Source of the DNA: Heterobasidion occidentale
Lineage: Eukaryota > Basidiomycota > Agaricomycetes > Russulales > Bondarzewiaceae
Length of the DNA stretch: 64,000 nt
Assembly: GCA_039111635.1 (NCBI GenBank)
Contig: JBCAQO010000001.1
Location: forward strand, 1,922,001 to 1,986,000
Direction: 5' to 3'
The position numbers and the translations under genes were made by a program. Positions 45,057-58,930 of the stretch are shown piece after piece. Below the pieces are notes generated by a model. The model was not told where the DNA came from and did no database searches. It was given only the letters and a program-made list of their open reading frames with translations. Position 1 is the first letter of the stretch, and every line of letters starts with the position of its first letter.

Positions 45057-46580
45057 ATGACCGCCTTACCAACGCAGACAATAACACCGCACAATTTCCT
45101 CGAATTGTCAAGCAAGGATGCCCTTGCGAAGGAGTTCGTAGGCAAGCCGCTTGAGGCATTGAGGACGCCAGCATTCGTTATCGATAGAGCCGTTTTCGCG
45201 AAAAACTGCGCTAGGATGCATGAGAATGCTGAGAAATGGGGAGCGAGCTTCAGAGCACATCTGAAAACACACAAGGTCCTCATATTTGAAGATCTAGGGC
45301 GTAGAAATGCTGATGATGGATTTAGACTGCGGAAGGATCTAGGTTGCAGTTAATTTCAAGCGTAGCTAAGACAGATGCTGTGGTTGTGTCGACAATGATG
45401 GAAGCTTGGCAGGTCGTAAAAGCTGGGTTGGTGGCGGATGGAACAGTGAAGGATGTCCGTTGTCGCTGTCCGCTCTTGATGACTGGTCGAAACTGAGACT
45501 TTGTGATATCTAGATTCTGTATGGTCTGCCTGTCGCGATCAACAAACTAAAGGACCTCTCGGCGTTGTGGGACGAGGTGTCTCCGCACGGTGGAGTGGTT
45601 CGCCTTCTTGTTGATCACCCGAGACAGGTGGAGGCACTTGAGGCATTCGAAAGATCTAGAGATGTTCCCCGAAAATGGTCAGTCTTCGTCAAAGTGGACG
45701 GTGGACAAAGGTGTGTTTATGACCTTGCTACCGAATGTTGTTGGTCAGTAATGATAGTGAAATAGCCGAGCTGGGGTATCAACCACAACACCACAATTCG
45801 AGTCCCTGTTGACAGCACTATTCGCATCTCAAGCGATTTCCGTGTATGGATTCTACTGCCACGCTGGTAATGCGTACGCATCGACATCGTTGACGGAGGC
45901 ATCGTCTTTTCTCTCCTCCGAGGTCGAAGCTGTGAATAAGGCGGCCGAAATGGCCAGTGCGTTGATTTCTCGGTCTCGAGGAGAAGTAAATCGGGAAGCC
46001 TTCGTCCTCTCGGTTGGCTCAACTCCCACCGCTCACAGCGCATCGGCGGAAACAAGAGCTAAGCTCTCGTCTCTTCTACATGGCACGCTAGAGTTGCACG
46101 CAGGTAAAAGAACTGTTAAGATTGACATAACAAGCTAACAATGATGGCGTACCAGGCAACTATCCCATGCTTGACCTACAGCAACTACACACAAACCTCA
46201 TAGACCCTAAACGAATTGCGCAACGCGTCCTGGCAACCGTGGTATCATATTATCCTGGACGAGGCCCTGATGGATCTGACGAAGCCCTTTGCGATGCCGG
46301 GGCCATTGCCATGAGCAAAGACACTGGGCCAAGCGGCGGATACGGAGATGTCATTGGAAAGTCATGGCAATTGGGCAGAGTATCCCAGGAGCACGGCATT
46401 TTGACGCGAACTATCGGCAGCCCTGGTGATGGGTTGGACATCGGAAGTGTGGTGCAAATTATTGGACAGCATGCGTGTCTGATTGCAGCTGCATACCCAT
46501 GGTATTATGTCGTGGATTCGGATCTAGAGGGAGGCGGAGACGAAGTAGTGGATGTGTGGGTTCCATGGAAAGGCTGGTGA
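45057..46580 (+). CDS. DSD1: D-serine dehydratase (DSD1 type, PLP and zinc)
   Basis: Converts D-serine to pyruvate and ammonia through 2-aminoacrylate; fold type III PLP enzyme with zinc. Exons 45057-45275, 45326-45454, 45514-45710, 45766-46103 and 46156-46580 give 435 aa. The PLP lysine lies in RAHLKTHKTAEG, split by the first intron. Further marks are ILYGLPVAINKL, VFVKVDGGQSRAGV, YGFYCHAGNAYAS, VLSVGSTPTAH and ELHAGNYPMLDLQQL. The C-terminal zinc motif HxC is present in GQHACLIAAAYPWYYVVD. D-threonine aldolase is the nearest alternative; the HxC site and PWYYVVD end favour DSD1. The gene sits in the same neighbourhood as RidA, which handles 2-aminoacrylate. Confidence 0.9.
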
Positions 46581-46790
46581 TGTCTGTGCTTTGATCCTAG
46601 AGGCAATAAACAGAAAAAAAAACAAGAGTTGAATGCTTTTTTTCGTCGAAGGCTCGCGCAAGAGGGAAGAAAGATGGTCAGAGGTCGGCCCGTTTCACCG
46701 GATGGTCAAATAAGGCATTGTATTCTCACACTGCTCTTCAACACTCGGCCACTGTGACCTCATCTTGCACCTTCACCAAAGCCGCCAGCC

Positions 46791-47925
46791 ATGGCGCTCG
46801 ACGACTACGACGCTGATGCAACTGAGTTGCTCGAGACATACGGTCTGTAAGGCTTATTTCTGCAAGCAGAGTGATTCTTACTCTCGTGGTAGATTTTCTC
46901 ATGAAATACATTATCATCGGTGCGCTCCACCATCGTGTGACTGACTCTTCCTTCAGCTGATAAAGAGCTCATTTGGCTGCTGGTAGGCGAAGCAGGAACG
47001 GGAAAGTCTTGCCTGCTTCATCATTTTACCCACAACTCCTGTTCGTACTTATATCTGCTACCAAACCCCAGCAAGATCGAGTCTGATTTTGAACGCACTA
47101 GTCAAGGACCACTCACAACACACGATCGGAGTGGAGTTTTCTAGTAGAACGGTCAAGCTCGGAGAGAAACGTATAAAGCTTCAGGTGCGACTCGTTTCTG
47201 CGCGCACGTGTTTGAACTCGTTTTTATGTTGGCCGTAGTTATGGGATACAGCTGGACAGGAACGATTCCGGTTGGTACCAGTGATTCTGTCCTTTTATGT
47301 TTCTCATCTATCAATATTAAAACAGGTCTGTGACCCGCAGCTACTATCGAGGGGCAGCAGGTGCCATCTTGGTGTACGATATTACAGAGTACGTACTCTC
47401 CCTCCGCTCACCCCAACATAACATTCAATCCATGCTTTTCATTAGTCGACAGTCTTTCCTCAATCTCTCGAGATGGTTGCAAGACGCAAGGGCACTTGCC
47501 AGCCCACACCTCGTTGCTGTCTTAGTAGGGAACAAGTCTGATAGAGAGGAGGACAGGGAAGTAGAATGGTCAGAAGCAAGCCGTTGGGCGGCCGAGAACG
47601 GTATGGTCGTTTCTGTCTCTTGAACGAACGCGCTCACAATTCAACAGATGTCCATTTCCTCGAGGTCTCCTCATTAACGGGCGATAATGTTGAGGCACCA
47701 TTCCTCCTCGCGGCTCGCTCTATATTACTCTCCATTGAGTCGGGAGCCCTTGATCCGGAAAAGGTTGGTAGTGGTGTCAGCTACGGAGACCGCGCGCTTC
47801 GGCGTGTAAATAGCTCAAGTCGATTGAGTTTCGGAAGCCTCAGCGGTGGACGACGACGAGGCGGGACCGCCAAGCTCAAACTCAAAGATCTGGTACCGGG
47901 CGCGGGTGGACGCCGATGTTGCTAA
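46791..47925 (+). CDS. Rab GTPase, Rab4-like
   Basis: Membrane-traffic GTPase, probably of early or recycling endosomes. Spliced protein starts [20 protein letters not shown] and enters [19 protein letters not shown] (P-loop), which the introns interrupt. [10 protein letters not shown] is the effector loop, [12 protein letters not shown] switch [14 protein letters not shown] the base-binding NKxD, and [11 protein letters not shown] the ETSA equivalent. The C-terminus is basic and ends GGRRCC for double geranylgeranylation. The sequence is closest to Rab4/Rab14 in my judgement ([26 protein letters not shown]). Homologues are usually intron-rich in mushrooms, as here. Confidence 0.9.
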
Positions 47926-49113
47926 GATTGCAAACCCTTGCAGCTGTGTATACTTTAGACATGAGGCTTCCTTTTCACTTCCAGCAGGACCATTGCTGTG
48001 TGAGTATCTGTACCCAATGTATTTCGTGCTGAGCTAACTATCTTCTTCTAGCCAAATGTTACTTGTATAGTCTATATTTCTCATCCTTTCCATGATGCTT
48101 TCTTACATGACTCTTACTGTAATCCATACCCATCATTCGCTATACCACCACACTCTCTCACTCCACTTCGTGAGTAGATCCCTCACACACTATTTGACGT
48201 GTTTTCCCATCATACTCTTTTTCTTGCTCGGCAAGCTACGTGTATTGACCACTGGGTTAATTTGTACCAATGGACGGACAGACTTTACTACTCCTTCTCA
48301 TTGCCCGTCCAGGTGATCCAGCCTTGCTCTGCGTGGGTTTTTTTGGGCAGGCGGAGATTCAAGTACAATCTACCCTTCATCTCAATATCTGCTCGAGTGC
48401 TCTGGGACGTGTCTGCACATTACGAGAACCTAGCGATGATTACCACCGCACAATATGCATATGCAGATGGTGAGCATGTGTCGCGGACTGAGAATAGAAC
48501 GGAGATGCAGCGTGACCATGCGTATTTGGCCGACTAATTCTGATTTTCGACGCGATAACCGCGGTTGCAGCACCAACAGAACCCAACCTGGCCGCGCGAA
48601 GAAGTGGAGTGGCCTTGTGGGAAGGGTCATACGATGGCCTCCGTAGTCACTCGGATCGCTGAGAAGCCGGCACGGAGGTTCATGGACAATATGCTTTCGA
48701 AGTTTTCCCGCTCACACGTATTCACTTATTATCTCCAGAGACTTGCTATGCCCGCTTTCCCTTCTCTTCGTTGCCAAGTCCTCCACTTTGCGCTCACATC
48801 ACAGGCGGTGGAGCGTGCGCCTGCCATAACATGAGCAGTTTGGGCTCTTCGGTAACACCAGGTGAGTGGTAGATGTACTTCTGCATGCTTCTTAGACCTG
48901 TGCGTAAGTACGAACGGGCCTCCCAAACCCCCTCAATCCCAGTACTGTGCGACGCATCTGGCTAAGTAGGCTCTGGCCTGACCACATTCTGACTACCCTC
49001 TCCGCTCTATCTGCCTTTATCATGATCAATGCTAATCTGCCCTCTTCGCTGCTCCTCTACACCTCTCATATCGCTCCCACATCACCCATGAAACCCGTTT
49101 CACTTTCAATATA
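47926..49113. other. 1.2-kb region without a supported gene
   Basis: Contains the Rab gene 3' flank and the 5' region of the Ser/Thr-rich membrane protein. T/C-rich tracts occur around 48060-48240. The signal-peptide exon of the downstream gene should lie near the right end but I could not fix it. Open frames here lack motifs. Confidence 0.4.
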
Positions 49114-51465
49114 GTGTCGGGACCACTCGCGAATTCGACTAGCCTGGCGCCGACCTATAGCGCTGCTTCCGATTCCATTTCCTCGTCCACCTCCGCCTCG
49201 GTCATTTCGCAGCCGACATCTGTCTTCACGTCGGTGTCAGCAGGAAGTTCGTCTGCGGATCCCTTCGGTACTGTGGGATCCTCTGTACCCTCTTTCAGCA
49301 GTTCTATCTTCCCTGTGTCCTCCCCCAGCAGCACTGCTAAGGCGATTTCCTTCAGCTCTACATCTTCAATTACAAGGCAAAATCACCCAGTGACAGTCTC
49401 TTCTTATTCACAGTCTGTTCAAGTCGAAACTATCAGAACGAGTTCTTTTTCAACTGTATCTTCGTCGTGAGTGGATATTTCGCCTGCTGTTAATTTCAAA
49501 GCTTATCTTCATCATAGAATGAGTCCACGATCCGGTTTACCGCGTGCTGCCGCAGCATCTGCAAACAAGACCGAGGTTACTTCCGCTAGTCCATTGTCCA
49601 CCGGATCATCTTCGTCTGTTGCGGCACTGTCTACCGCGTCATCGAGCCCGGTTCCTACGACCTCGGCTCCCACGCCTTCGCCGACAGCGAAGACACCGAA
49701 TGAACCGGCCGAAGGCGGGTCATCTTCAGGAACCACTGCTTCCTCCGTAACAGCGGCTTCCGTAACATCTGCTGTTCCGAGTTCTGTGAGCACCACAGCG
49801 CCCGAGACGTCCACAAAGGGCTCTTCGTTGTCAAATCCCGCTTCCGACCCATCGATACCACAACAAACTGTGAAAGCTGTGGAGAGTGGAAGCGCTACAT
49901 CTGGTACGAGTCCATCGCAGTCTCCCCCAGAATCTGCAGGTTCTATCCTTCCCTCGCCCACCTCTGGGTCTCCATCAATTCCCTTGAATTCGGCTTCTTC
50001 ATCTTCACCTTCTCCCGATTCTAAGGCTCCTTCTACTCCTACTCCAGGTTCTGATACATCGCCTCCAGCATCGCTCTCATCCGCTCCAGCTGGCCAGGAT
50101 GGAAGGGTCCAAGGTACAGCAATCACGAGCACTCATACGGTCACGGACACCCCGGAATCGACCTTTTCGGCACCTGTTTCGATTTCGGAAACTGTTAGCG
50201 GCAGAGTCACTTTGACTGCGCCCCCTTTGATCACCAGCATTGCCGCCTCTACACAGTCGGACGGAACAGTACTTACAGTCACAAATGTGATCTCCAACCC
50301 CAATGGCTTCAATTCAGTACATGGGCATTCGTCAGTCCTCTTTCAATATTGAATGTGTTGCATTACTCATGGTTGATCCGCCTTAGATTTTTCGACAACC
50401 ATGGTGCTGTCATTGCCGTCTTTCTCGTCAGCGGAATTATTGCGGCTTGCATTGCTGTCACCGCTTTCTGCTTTTGTCGTCGTCGCTATGGCCACGAACA
50501 ACTGGCACGCTCTCCGCCGTCACCTCAAGACCCCTTCGTAGATCCGTCTGATCTGCCCCCCATGTCTGATGCACATCGCAGAGGTATCGATTGGGAAAGC
50601 CATTACACTGAGCACATTACCTATCAGGGTTTCCAGGATGTCACTGCCACTACCGCTGTCCCCTCCCCCGCCGCTGCCCAGCCTCCGACAATGTCGTCCT
50701 CTCTCATCCGTCCGCACTCGACTTCCCCACATGCCCGCACGCCAGACGATCACCTCGACCATCTCCCGCAAACGCGAAGTCCGTTCGCAGACAATAATCT
50801 CGACAATCTCAAGCAGTCTAATGGCCCTAACTATCGCTATGAGGGTCCTTTCAGTGATTACTACCAAGATCACCGAGCGCTCGTCAGTAGGCCGGTTGGG
50901 ATTGCATACTCCACTCCATCAGAAGTTGAGCCGACACATTTCCGAGCAGAATCCCGAGCAGAATCCGCCGCGCCATCTAGTCCATCCGTTTATCCGCCTT
51001 CTCTTCCCGACGAAAAAGCCGATTCGTTTTACGAAAGAGAGCTGTATTCTTCGCCTCCGCCGACTAGCACAGTCGAAGAGGAGAGTCCTTTCGACACAAT
51101 TGTGTTTGGTCATGCTAGAGACTCGACTGTGCCAAAATCGGAGCTTACGAAGTCAAAGCGTTTGACTCTTGACGCGCCTGCTAGAAATTACGAGTTTACC
51201 CCACTCACACCGCCGGGATCGAGCTCCTCACGCTCGCGCTCACATGGTGACAGCCCAGTATCTGACAGCACCGCACTAAGCTCCGTTATTGACGAGAAAG
51301 CTCACCGTTCGCCACCTTGGCCAAAGACGCAGCCTCCTCCGGAAGTTTTCCTGAGAAGAACTTACTCTAAACGTGGCTTCAAACGTGAGTTCCGATATTC
51401 TTTCCTAACTGATTATCATTATTAAATACGATGCTCCAGGTGCGCCATCTGAAACGCGCCCTTGA
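49114..51465 (+). CDS. Ser/Thr-rich single-pass membrane protein, 5' end unresolved
   Basis: Likely cell-surface protein or wall sensor; family not named. Coding blocks run from about 49114 to 49466, then from 49518 to about 50330, then from 50386 to 51390, and end at stop 51463-51465 (RAPSETRP). The ectodomain is about 390 residues of Ser/Thr/Pro/Ala, suited to heavy O-mannosylation. One membrane helix follows (GAVIAVFLVSGIIAACIAVT) with a CFCRRR stop-transfer, then a 330-residue cytoplasmic tail rich in Ser/Pro and acidic patches. The layout resembles yeast Wsc/Mid2 sensors, but no WSC domain is visible. The first exon with signal peptide was not found: the frame is open leftwards from 49114 and an acceptor (TATAG) sits at 49109-49113. 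Confidence 0.65.
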
Positions 51466-51980
51466 TTTGAGCTTCGTAGCGTTGTATGACTAGTATTGGA
51501 AGTCTGTATCATGGTCATGACACATGAGAAATAGTGTATCTGCACGACGCAATCTCTTGAATTTCTATACGACCACGACATGCGTAGTAACTGCAGTGCC
51601 TAGTCACGACGAGACATCTCCGCGTCCTCATATGCATTGGTCCATCCTACTGTTTGCATGTGTTCACAGGTAAGGATACAGTTCACGACAAGCATCGAGT
51701 TGTACGATGGTTGCATCAGTCACGTTGCAGTTGATATTAGATCCCCCACATTTCCAGAGAAGAAGTACTACAGAAAGAGATGACAGGCTTCACTGTGAGC
51801 ATTAAATAATTGTGCAGTCAACATCTACCCAGATGCCCGCAGGAGCGGAGCTCAGCGATTTGATAGAATACAGCATTGGCAATAACTTGATTCATGTTAC
51901 AACTACACGCATACAGAAGACCAGCAGATCCGGTAGTTCAAAAATGAGATGGGCCACCATTCAAGTTGGAACTCGAAAGC
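51466..51980. other. Intergenic between convergent genes
   Basis: 3' flanks of the membrane protein and the protease. No supported gene or element. Confidence 0.45.
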
Positions 51981-54030
<2,050 letters not shown>

Positions 54031-54747
54031 TATTCAGTGCAGAAAAGCGGGCGGTTATCGAACTCTCTGTGACAAGGCGAGAGGGTATCGCGACCATGGA
54101 GGCTTTTTATACGCAAGGCATCTCTCGAGTGTCCACATGGGATGTTCCTCATCAGACAACCCAACAGGACATCATGTTTTCCTGCAATAAAGATTGGAGG
54201 TAAATGATAACGCGAAGAACATCTTTTGGAGGGTGACCCACCCGGAATGCACGGCGCATAACAGCCAAGCCAATGACCCATATGTATGCAATGCTGTTAA
54301 AGGGGAATTAAGTGCACGGGTGACATCACGTCTACAAGACGGGTCAGTGCGCCATCGCAAGCGAATATCAAGAAAATCAACCCAGAGTCGAGACTACCTG
54401 ATCAGAAGACTTCAAGAGTCATCTGTCCTGCATCCACAAACTGTCGATCGTGGAACATGTGAGACTGAACAACTGGGAAGTATACTAGCCATAACATATT
54501 GAGACGCCCGTCCATTTCCAGATGGATGCATAGCCCACTATGCAGTAACGGAACATGCTCTTTAGATGAATGCAACTCGCCATGGTTGACTGGACACGAG
54601 TGTATGGAAACCAAGGTGCTATCATAGCCAGTCGTGGGTTGGGGAGCCCAAATGGCGGTGCCAAGACCCAATTGCATCCAGCTTCGGGCTTCCAGGCTTC
54701 CTTGAAAGGGAGACGTGAGACACGATAGAGAAAAAAAAAGATCGTCG
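54031..54747. other. Intergenic, no gene supported
   Basis: Upstream of the protease and downstream of the transporter, both on the minus strand. It should carry the protease promoter. A plus-strand open frame of about 100 codons lacks any motif. Confidence 0.45.
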
Positions 54748-56177
54748 TTATCGGCGCTGTAACATATCGTATACCAGGATCCCAAAAGCCAAGATGATGC
54801 CGCCTGCCCCCAACAAGCTCCATACAGTAATAACATCAGTCTCGCCAAGCAAAATGTCGGAAAGAAAGACAAGAACAATGGTGAGCAAGTTCCCGACGGA
54901 TGCTATTATAGGGCCCCAGACGCCAAGGAGAATCTGATGGGAAAATTTAGGACGGCACTCAACCTAATCCAAGAGACACATACCATGAATCCCGCGTTAA
55001 ATATGACACCGGTTCCGGCGATGCCAGCGATGGAAAGTACGACAAGAGAGTTCGGCGGAAGTCTGAACGTCTCGATGCCAGAATAGTGAAGGATAGGTAT
55101 GAATACCGATAACAATGTAAAGGTGCAAATCCCAATGATTGCCGTCAAAAAATTGGCATGCAGTCCGAAAGGAGGCGGATATACTGTATCCACATCTATT
55201 TGATCCTCAAGTACATCCTCGAAAAGATCTTCAGAAAACTCATCACCTGACGCGGATGCACGCGTATAGACGTCGCTCGACGCAAACTCTGGATCTGAAG
55301 GCAGCACTGCATATCGTTTGTAGAGTACTTGATAGAAGCCATATCCCACGGAGGCCACAACAGTCAAAAGATCGCCTACGAGAGGGGCCTTCGTCGACAG
55401 CAGGGAAGAACCGTCTTTGCTTGAGGCGTCCGGCCCTTGACTCCCGCCATATATTACAGCGAGGACACCCAAAGTTGCGATGCTGACGGCGGCAAGCTTG
55501 CGTACTTCCCACCCTAGTTTAAACAGCTTTACTGTGATGACATACGCGAAGAACGCATTGGTATTCCAGATTGCCGTGACATCGCTGACTCTGCTAAGAA
55601 TGATTAATGCCCTTCCCACGCAGAGATAGCAAGATATACGCACGGTGCCAGAGATATAGCTGAAAACCAAAGCAAGCCAGGTGCGGTGGCACCCAAGGTG
55701 AGACCTAGTGATAATCGAAGAAACTTGAAAGTCGGAAACTGTGCTGGCTGGTCTGTGAGAAGTGATCGACTTTGAGGAGCGAGATGCCTTCTAATGGCAA
55801 GAAGCAGGCCTCTAAGGAATTGTCTAGGAGGGGTACGTGTCGAGAGAGCGAGATAAAGCAGGTGCAGAGGGAATATGATAAGGAAGGCCGAATGGACGAC
55901 ATAGCTGCAAGGAGTTTAGTTAAACGATACACTTTGTCCTAGTGGTAAGTCAACTGACAACAAGAAGAATGGCTGCCGATATCCTAGGCCGCTCTGGACA
56001 TACTGCGATTATCTGATATGAGAGGTAGACGTAATACGATTGTAGGTCCCGAAAACGTACTTGTGTGAGCTGGCTCTCAGCAACGAAGGCGGAGAGCGTA
56101 AATATGAAGAGGATGACGGCAGTCTTCCCTCCCAAATGAGGAAGCGCCGCGATCCTGGAGTCATCTCCACCAGTCAT
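54748..56177 (-). CDS. Drug/metabolite transporter superfamily protein (SLC35F5/EamA-like)
   Basis: Multi-pass membrane transporter of the endomembrane system or vacuole, about ten helices; substrate unknown. From ATG 56177 it reads MTGGDDSRIAALPHLGGKTA, then helix TAVILFIFTLSAFVAESQLT. Later exons give FLRLSLGLTLGATAPGLLWF, SDVTAIWNTNAFFAYVITVK, LAAVSIATLGVLAVIYGG, and GDLLTVVASVGYGFYQVLYK, which match the second EamA repeat of SLC35F-type proteins. An acidic loop (SASGDEFSEDLFEDVLEDQI) separates the helices. The end reads LLGAGGIILAFGILVYDMLQ then RR. It is divergent from the bL36m gene, with start codons 224 bp apart. Confidence 0.8.
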
Positions 56178-56401
56178 CTTGCTTGAAAAAAACTTCTATG
56201 GAGTGCTTGGTGGTCGTGAAGCGCGAGGACATACGTGTCCAAAAATACAAAATAAGATAGGGCACAGGAAAGATCAACCGAATTGAAACGGAAAACGGAA
56301 ATCCCGTCAGCCATAGCTGATCCCGGCGGTAAATCACGTGTTGCTAGAAATTCATGGTCACCGTTGCATGCAGCTGTCCTCCGAGCACCTTCAACACAGT
56401 C
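56178..56401. promoter_or_regulatory. Divergent promoter region, transporter / bL36m
   Basis: 224 bp shared by both genes, with a CACGTG E-box at 56335-56340, about 60 bp upstream of the bL36m ATG. Confidence 0.4.
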
Positions 56402-56708
56402 ATGTTGCGAGCGCTTCTGACCACAAGCAGGCCTCTCCTGACTCGTTTTCGAGTCGCCCAAACCACGTCTCATCTTCACCCTCATCACCATGCTCTCGCT
56501 CCCCCGGCATCGACATCCCCAGCGCTGTCAAGAGGCATGAAGGTCCGATCCTCCGTGAAACTCTTGTGCGACGGTTGCAATGTGGTACGACGAAAGGGGA
56601 GGCTTTACATCCTGTGCTCGAAAAATCCGCGTCATAAGCAGGTCAGCTCCACTGCTACCTTTGCTCCTTTTGCTTCTGGCTGATAGACTTGTGCAGCGTC
56701 AAGGCTGA
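56402..56708 (+). CDS. RTC6: Mitochondrial ribosomal protein bL36m
   Basis: Small zinc-ribbon protein of the mitochondrial large ribosomal subunit. Two exons, 56402-56641 and 56697-56708, give 83 aa; the second codes only Arg-Gln-Gly and the stop. Residues 1-45 form the targeting sequence ([20 protein letters not shown]). The bL36 core is [20 protein letters not shown] then [18 protein letters not shown], with the three Cys and one His that bind zinc. The tiny last exon restores the invariant KQRQG end, so the splice is well supported. Confidence 0.93.
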
Positions 56709-57044
56709 GCTTATGAGTGATGGTGCGTCTCTCAGTATTGAAATATATGGCATTCATTCAATTCGCTCCCAGGCTCACATATTCCTTACCTTCCGCGAGT
56801 GCTACGCCATATTATTCAGACATCTGCGGTATATAGGCTCAAATGCCTTTGGGAACACTTCAGAGATTAGCTTTCATCATCTATGAATCTATCGCAGGTG
56901 AACCACATCCCATGTTCAAAATATCAGTCCTGTCCTTGAAGCCTCGAGGGCTTCACATGCCTCAGGTCCATGAGCCTCCAAAAAATAAAAATACAGGTAA
57001 CCGCAAAGTCCAATATCATCATAATGTTATGAAGTGCGGCCCTG
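56709..57044. other. Intergenic between convergent genes
   Basis: 3' flanks of bL36m and the RTA1-like gene. No supported gene. Confidence 0.45.
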
Positions 57045-58480
57045 CTACGCGCGATATGCCGCAGTCTTGTCGTAGTACTGCCCCTGATAGTCATGCAGCG
57101 GCACTTGGTCTTCTGAGAGGCGTCTACCGTGACTGCTGCCGAAGTCAGGCTGTGCTAGGAGTCTCCCTGGGTGGAAGTAGTTCAGCGCATAGATAGCGAG
57201 CACGATCATTGCGCCGTCAAAGAGATCTGTACAACAGATTAGTGAGCGTTTAGGCGCGCAGAACGAAGACGACGAGGCTCACTGAAAAGGATCTGGGTCT
57301 CGATGATCTTTCCCGTAAATCCGTCGATGAGTTCCACGGTGCGGTAGATAGACCTGCGCGGACCGGCTTGATCAGAATGGCGGGAGGAAGGAGGTCGGCG
57401 AATGAAACTCACCGAATAAAAATACAAGTCGTCATGAACACCAAACCGCCAATCATAGATTTCAAGGGCATCGGTATTTCGACCTTTCTGTTGGCGCCCA
57501 CTTCGGTATAGCCTTTCTTTAGTGGTCTATTCTTCACGAGACGGAAAAAGAACTCGGAGGCCAAGATCACATATACAATAATGGCAACTAAATGCCGTCA
57601 GGATCGAACTCATGCTTGTATGGACGAGTCACTTACTCATCTGGAAGATGATGCCGCCAAGCATGATATGCCCGCCCTAATCGAGACATCAGCCATCCGG
57701 AGGAAAGCATGTCTGTGAAAAGGCGCACCGTTTCCGGATCTTTGTGATCAGAGACGGCCTTCGAAGCGACGGTTCCACCGTAAGCCTGAACAGTAAGGGC
57801 TACAAGATCCTGATTTGCGAGACGTCAGATGGTTCAAGAGCGTTCATCAAAAGACTCACGCAAGACAGGAAAATGTAGCCATCTGCATCACCACAGCACG
57901 TAAGCTTCTCGTTCTACGACAAATGTGCGCGGATCAGCCTACAGAGTTTCGGTGGCAGTCGGCTGTACTGAGGGCCGAGTAGATGGATGAGTTTTTCGAG
58001 AATGATAAAGTTTGTCGCGAGCAGAGGCGTTGGCCCGATGATGGTAGCTGTCGTCCTGGATTGCGCGGTCAATCGCTGTATTCCCAACGCGATCCTCAAA
58101 TCCATATACCCACTGAATGATATAAGGTTTGAGTAGCGCCGGTTTCAGGCTTGACCAGAATCGTGCGGCCCATCCTGCACATTCCAGCACGCCTGCCAAA
58201 AAGGCCGTTGGCAGCAACCACCAGACTCTGTAATAGAATGCTTGGAAGAAATGTGACACTGAGTGGAGGCTGTTAGCATCATGCAACGAGAGCATTGTCG
58301 GTTGTTGGACTGACATGTTGAGACAGCAAAAAGCCCGAGAAACATGAGGGTGATCCACTCTGTAGGCACGTAACCGTAGGGGGAGTGAGCTGCGGGATCG
58401 GCGGCGACTGTGCTATTGGAACCTACACGGGGAGTCAGCTTTTATTCCTCATGAGTACGTCGTTAGCGATACTCACTCAT
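57045..58480 (-). CDS. RTA1-like seven-helix membrane protein
   Basis: Member of the fungal lipid-translocating exporter family (Rta1, Rsb1, Yer185w), linked to azole or sphingoid-base tolerance. ATG at 58480 codes only MS before a short intron; then SSNSTVAADPAAHSPYGYVP. Helices and motifs follow: EWITLMFLGLFAVST, SHFFQAFYYRVWWLLPTAFL, GVLECAGWAARFWSS, GPTPLLATNFIILEKLIHLL with GPQYSRLPPKL, and DLVALTVQAYGG. The diagnostic segment IRSIYRTVELIDGFTGKIIE is present, and the last helix leads to NYFHPGRLL. The cytosolic tail ends DKTAAYRA. The canonical glutamate of the RTVE motif is kept. Substrate not predictable. Confidence 0.88.
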
Positions 58481-58930
58481 GGTGGGGAAAGTCGCAAACA
58501 CGAAGGGAAAAGGGGAACGAGTTGATACAAGACACAATTGTTCACCTTATATGCCCTCAGACCACGCCCGGCACGCTGAAAGCCATAACAGAATGCATCG
58601 CCACTGATCGCCGCGTTCCGATCCTGCCTCGCAGAGCCCTCCTGTAAAGACGCACGCTTTGCTGTAAATACACACGTCTGCCCGCGGAACCCGACACAGA
58701 CGCGCGCCGAACAAAAGCGGAAATCCGGTCTCTCGGAGCAGTGCACGTCGATATCTCATTGGCTACAGCGATGCGATGCGTCGTTTCCTGGAGGTGTGTG
58801 AGACACCGAACAATACTGAACACAGCTGCCATAAAGCAATGCAATACTCGAGTATGCGATGAAAGCGATTATACAGACATCGACGAGGACAACACACAGA
58901 AAACTCAACAGAATACGGTTGTTTCGGACT
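58481..58930. other. Intergenic, no gene supported
   Basis: Upstream of the RTA1-like gene and downstream of SGT1, both on the minus strand. Minus-strand open frames in 58550-58840 have no homology-like features. Confidence 0.45.

Noticed and set aside
49512..50132. 206-codon acidic minus-strand ORF
   Set aside because: Antisense of the Ser/Thr/Pro-rich ectodomain; low-complexity sequence gives long spurious frames on the other strand.
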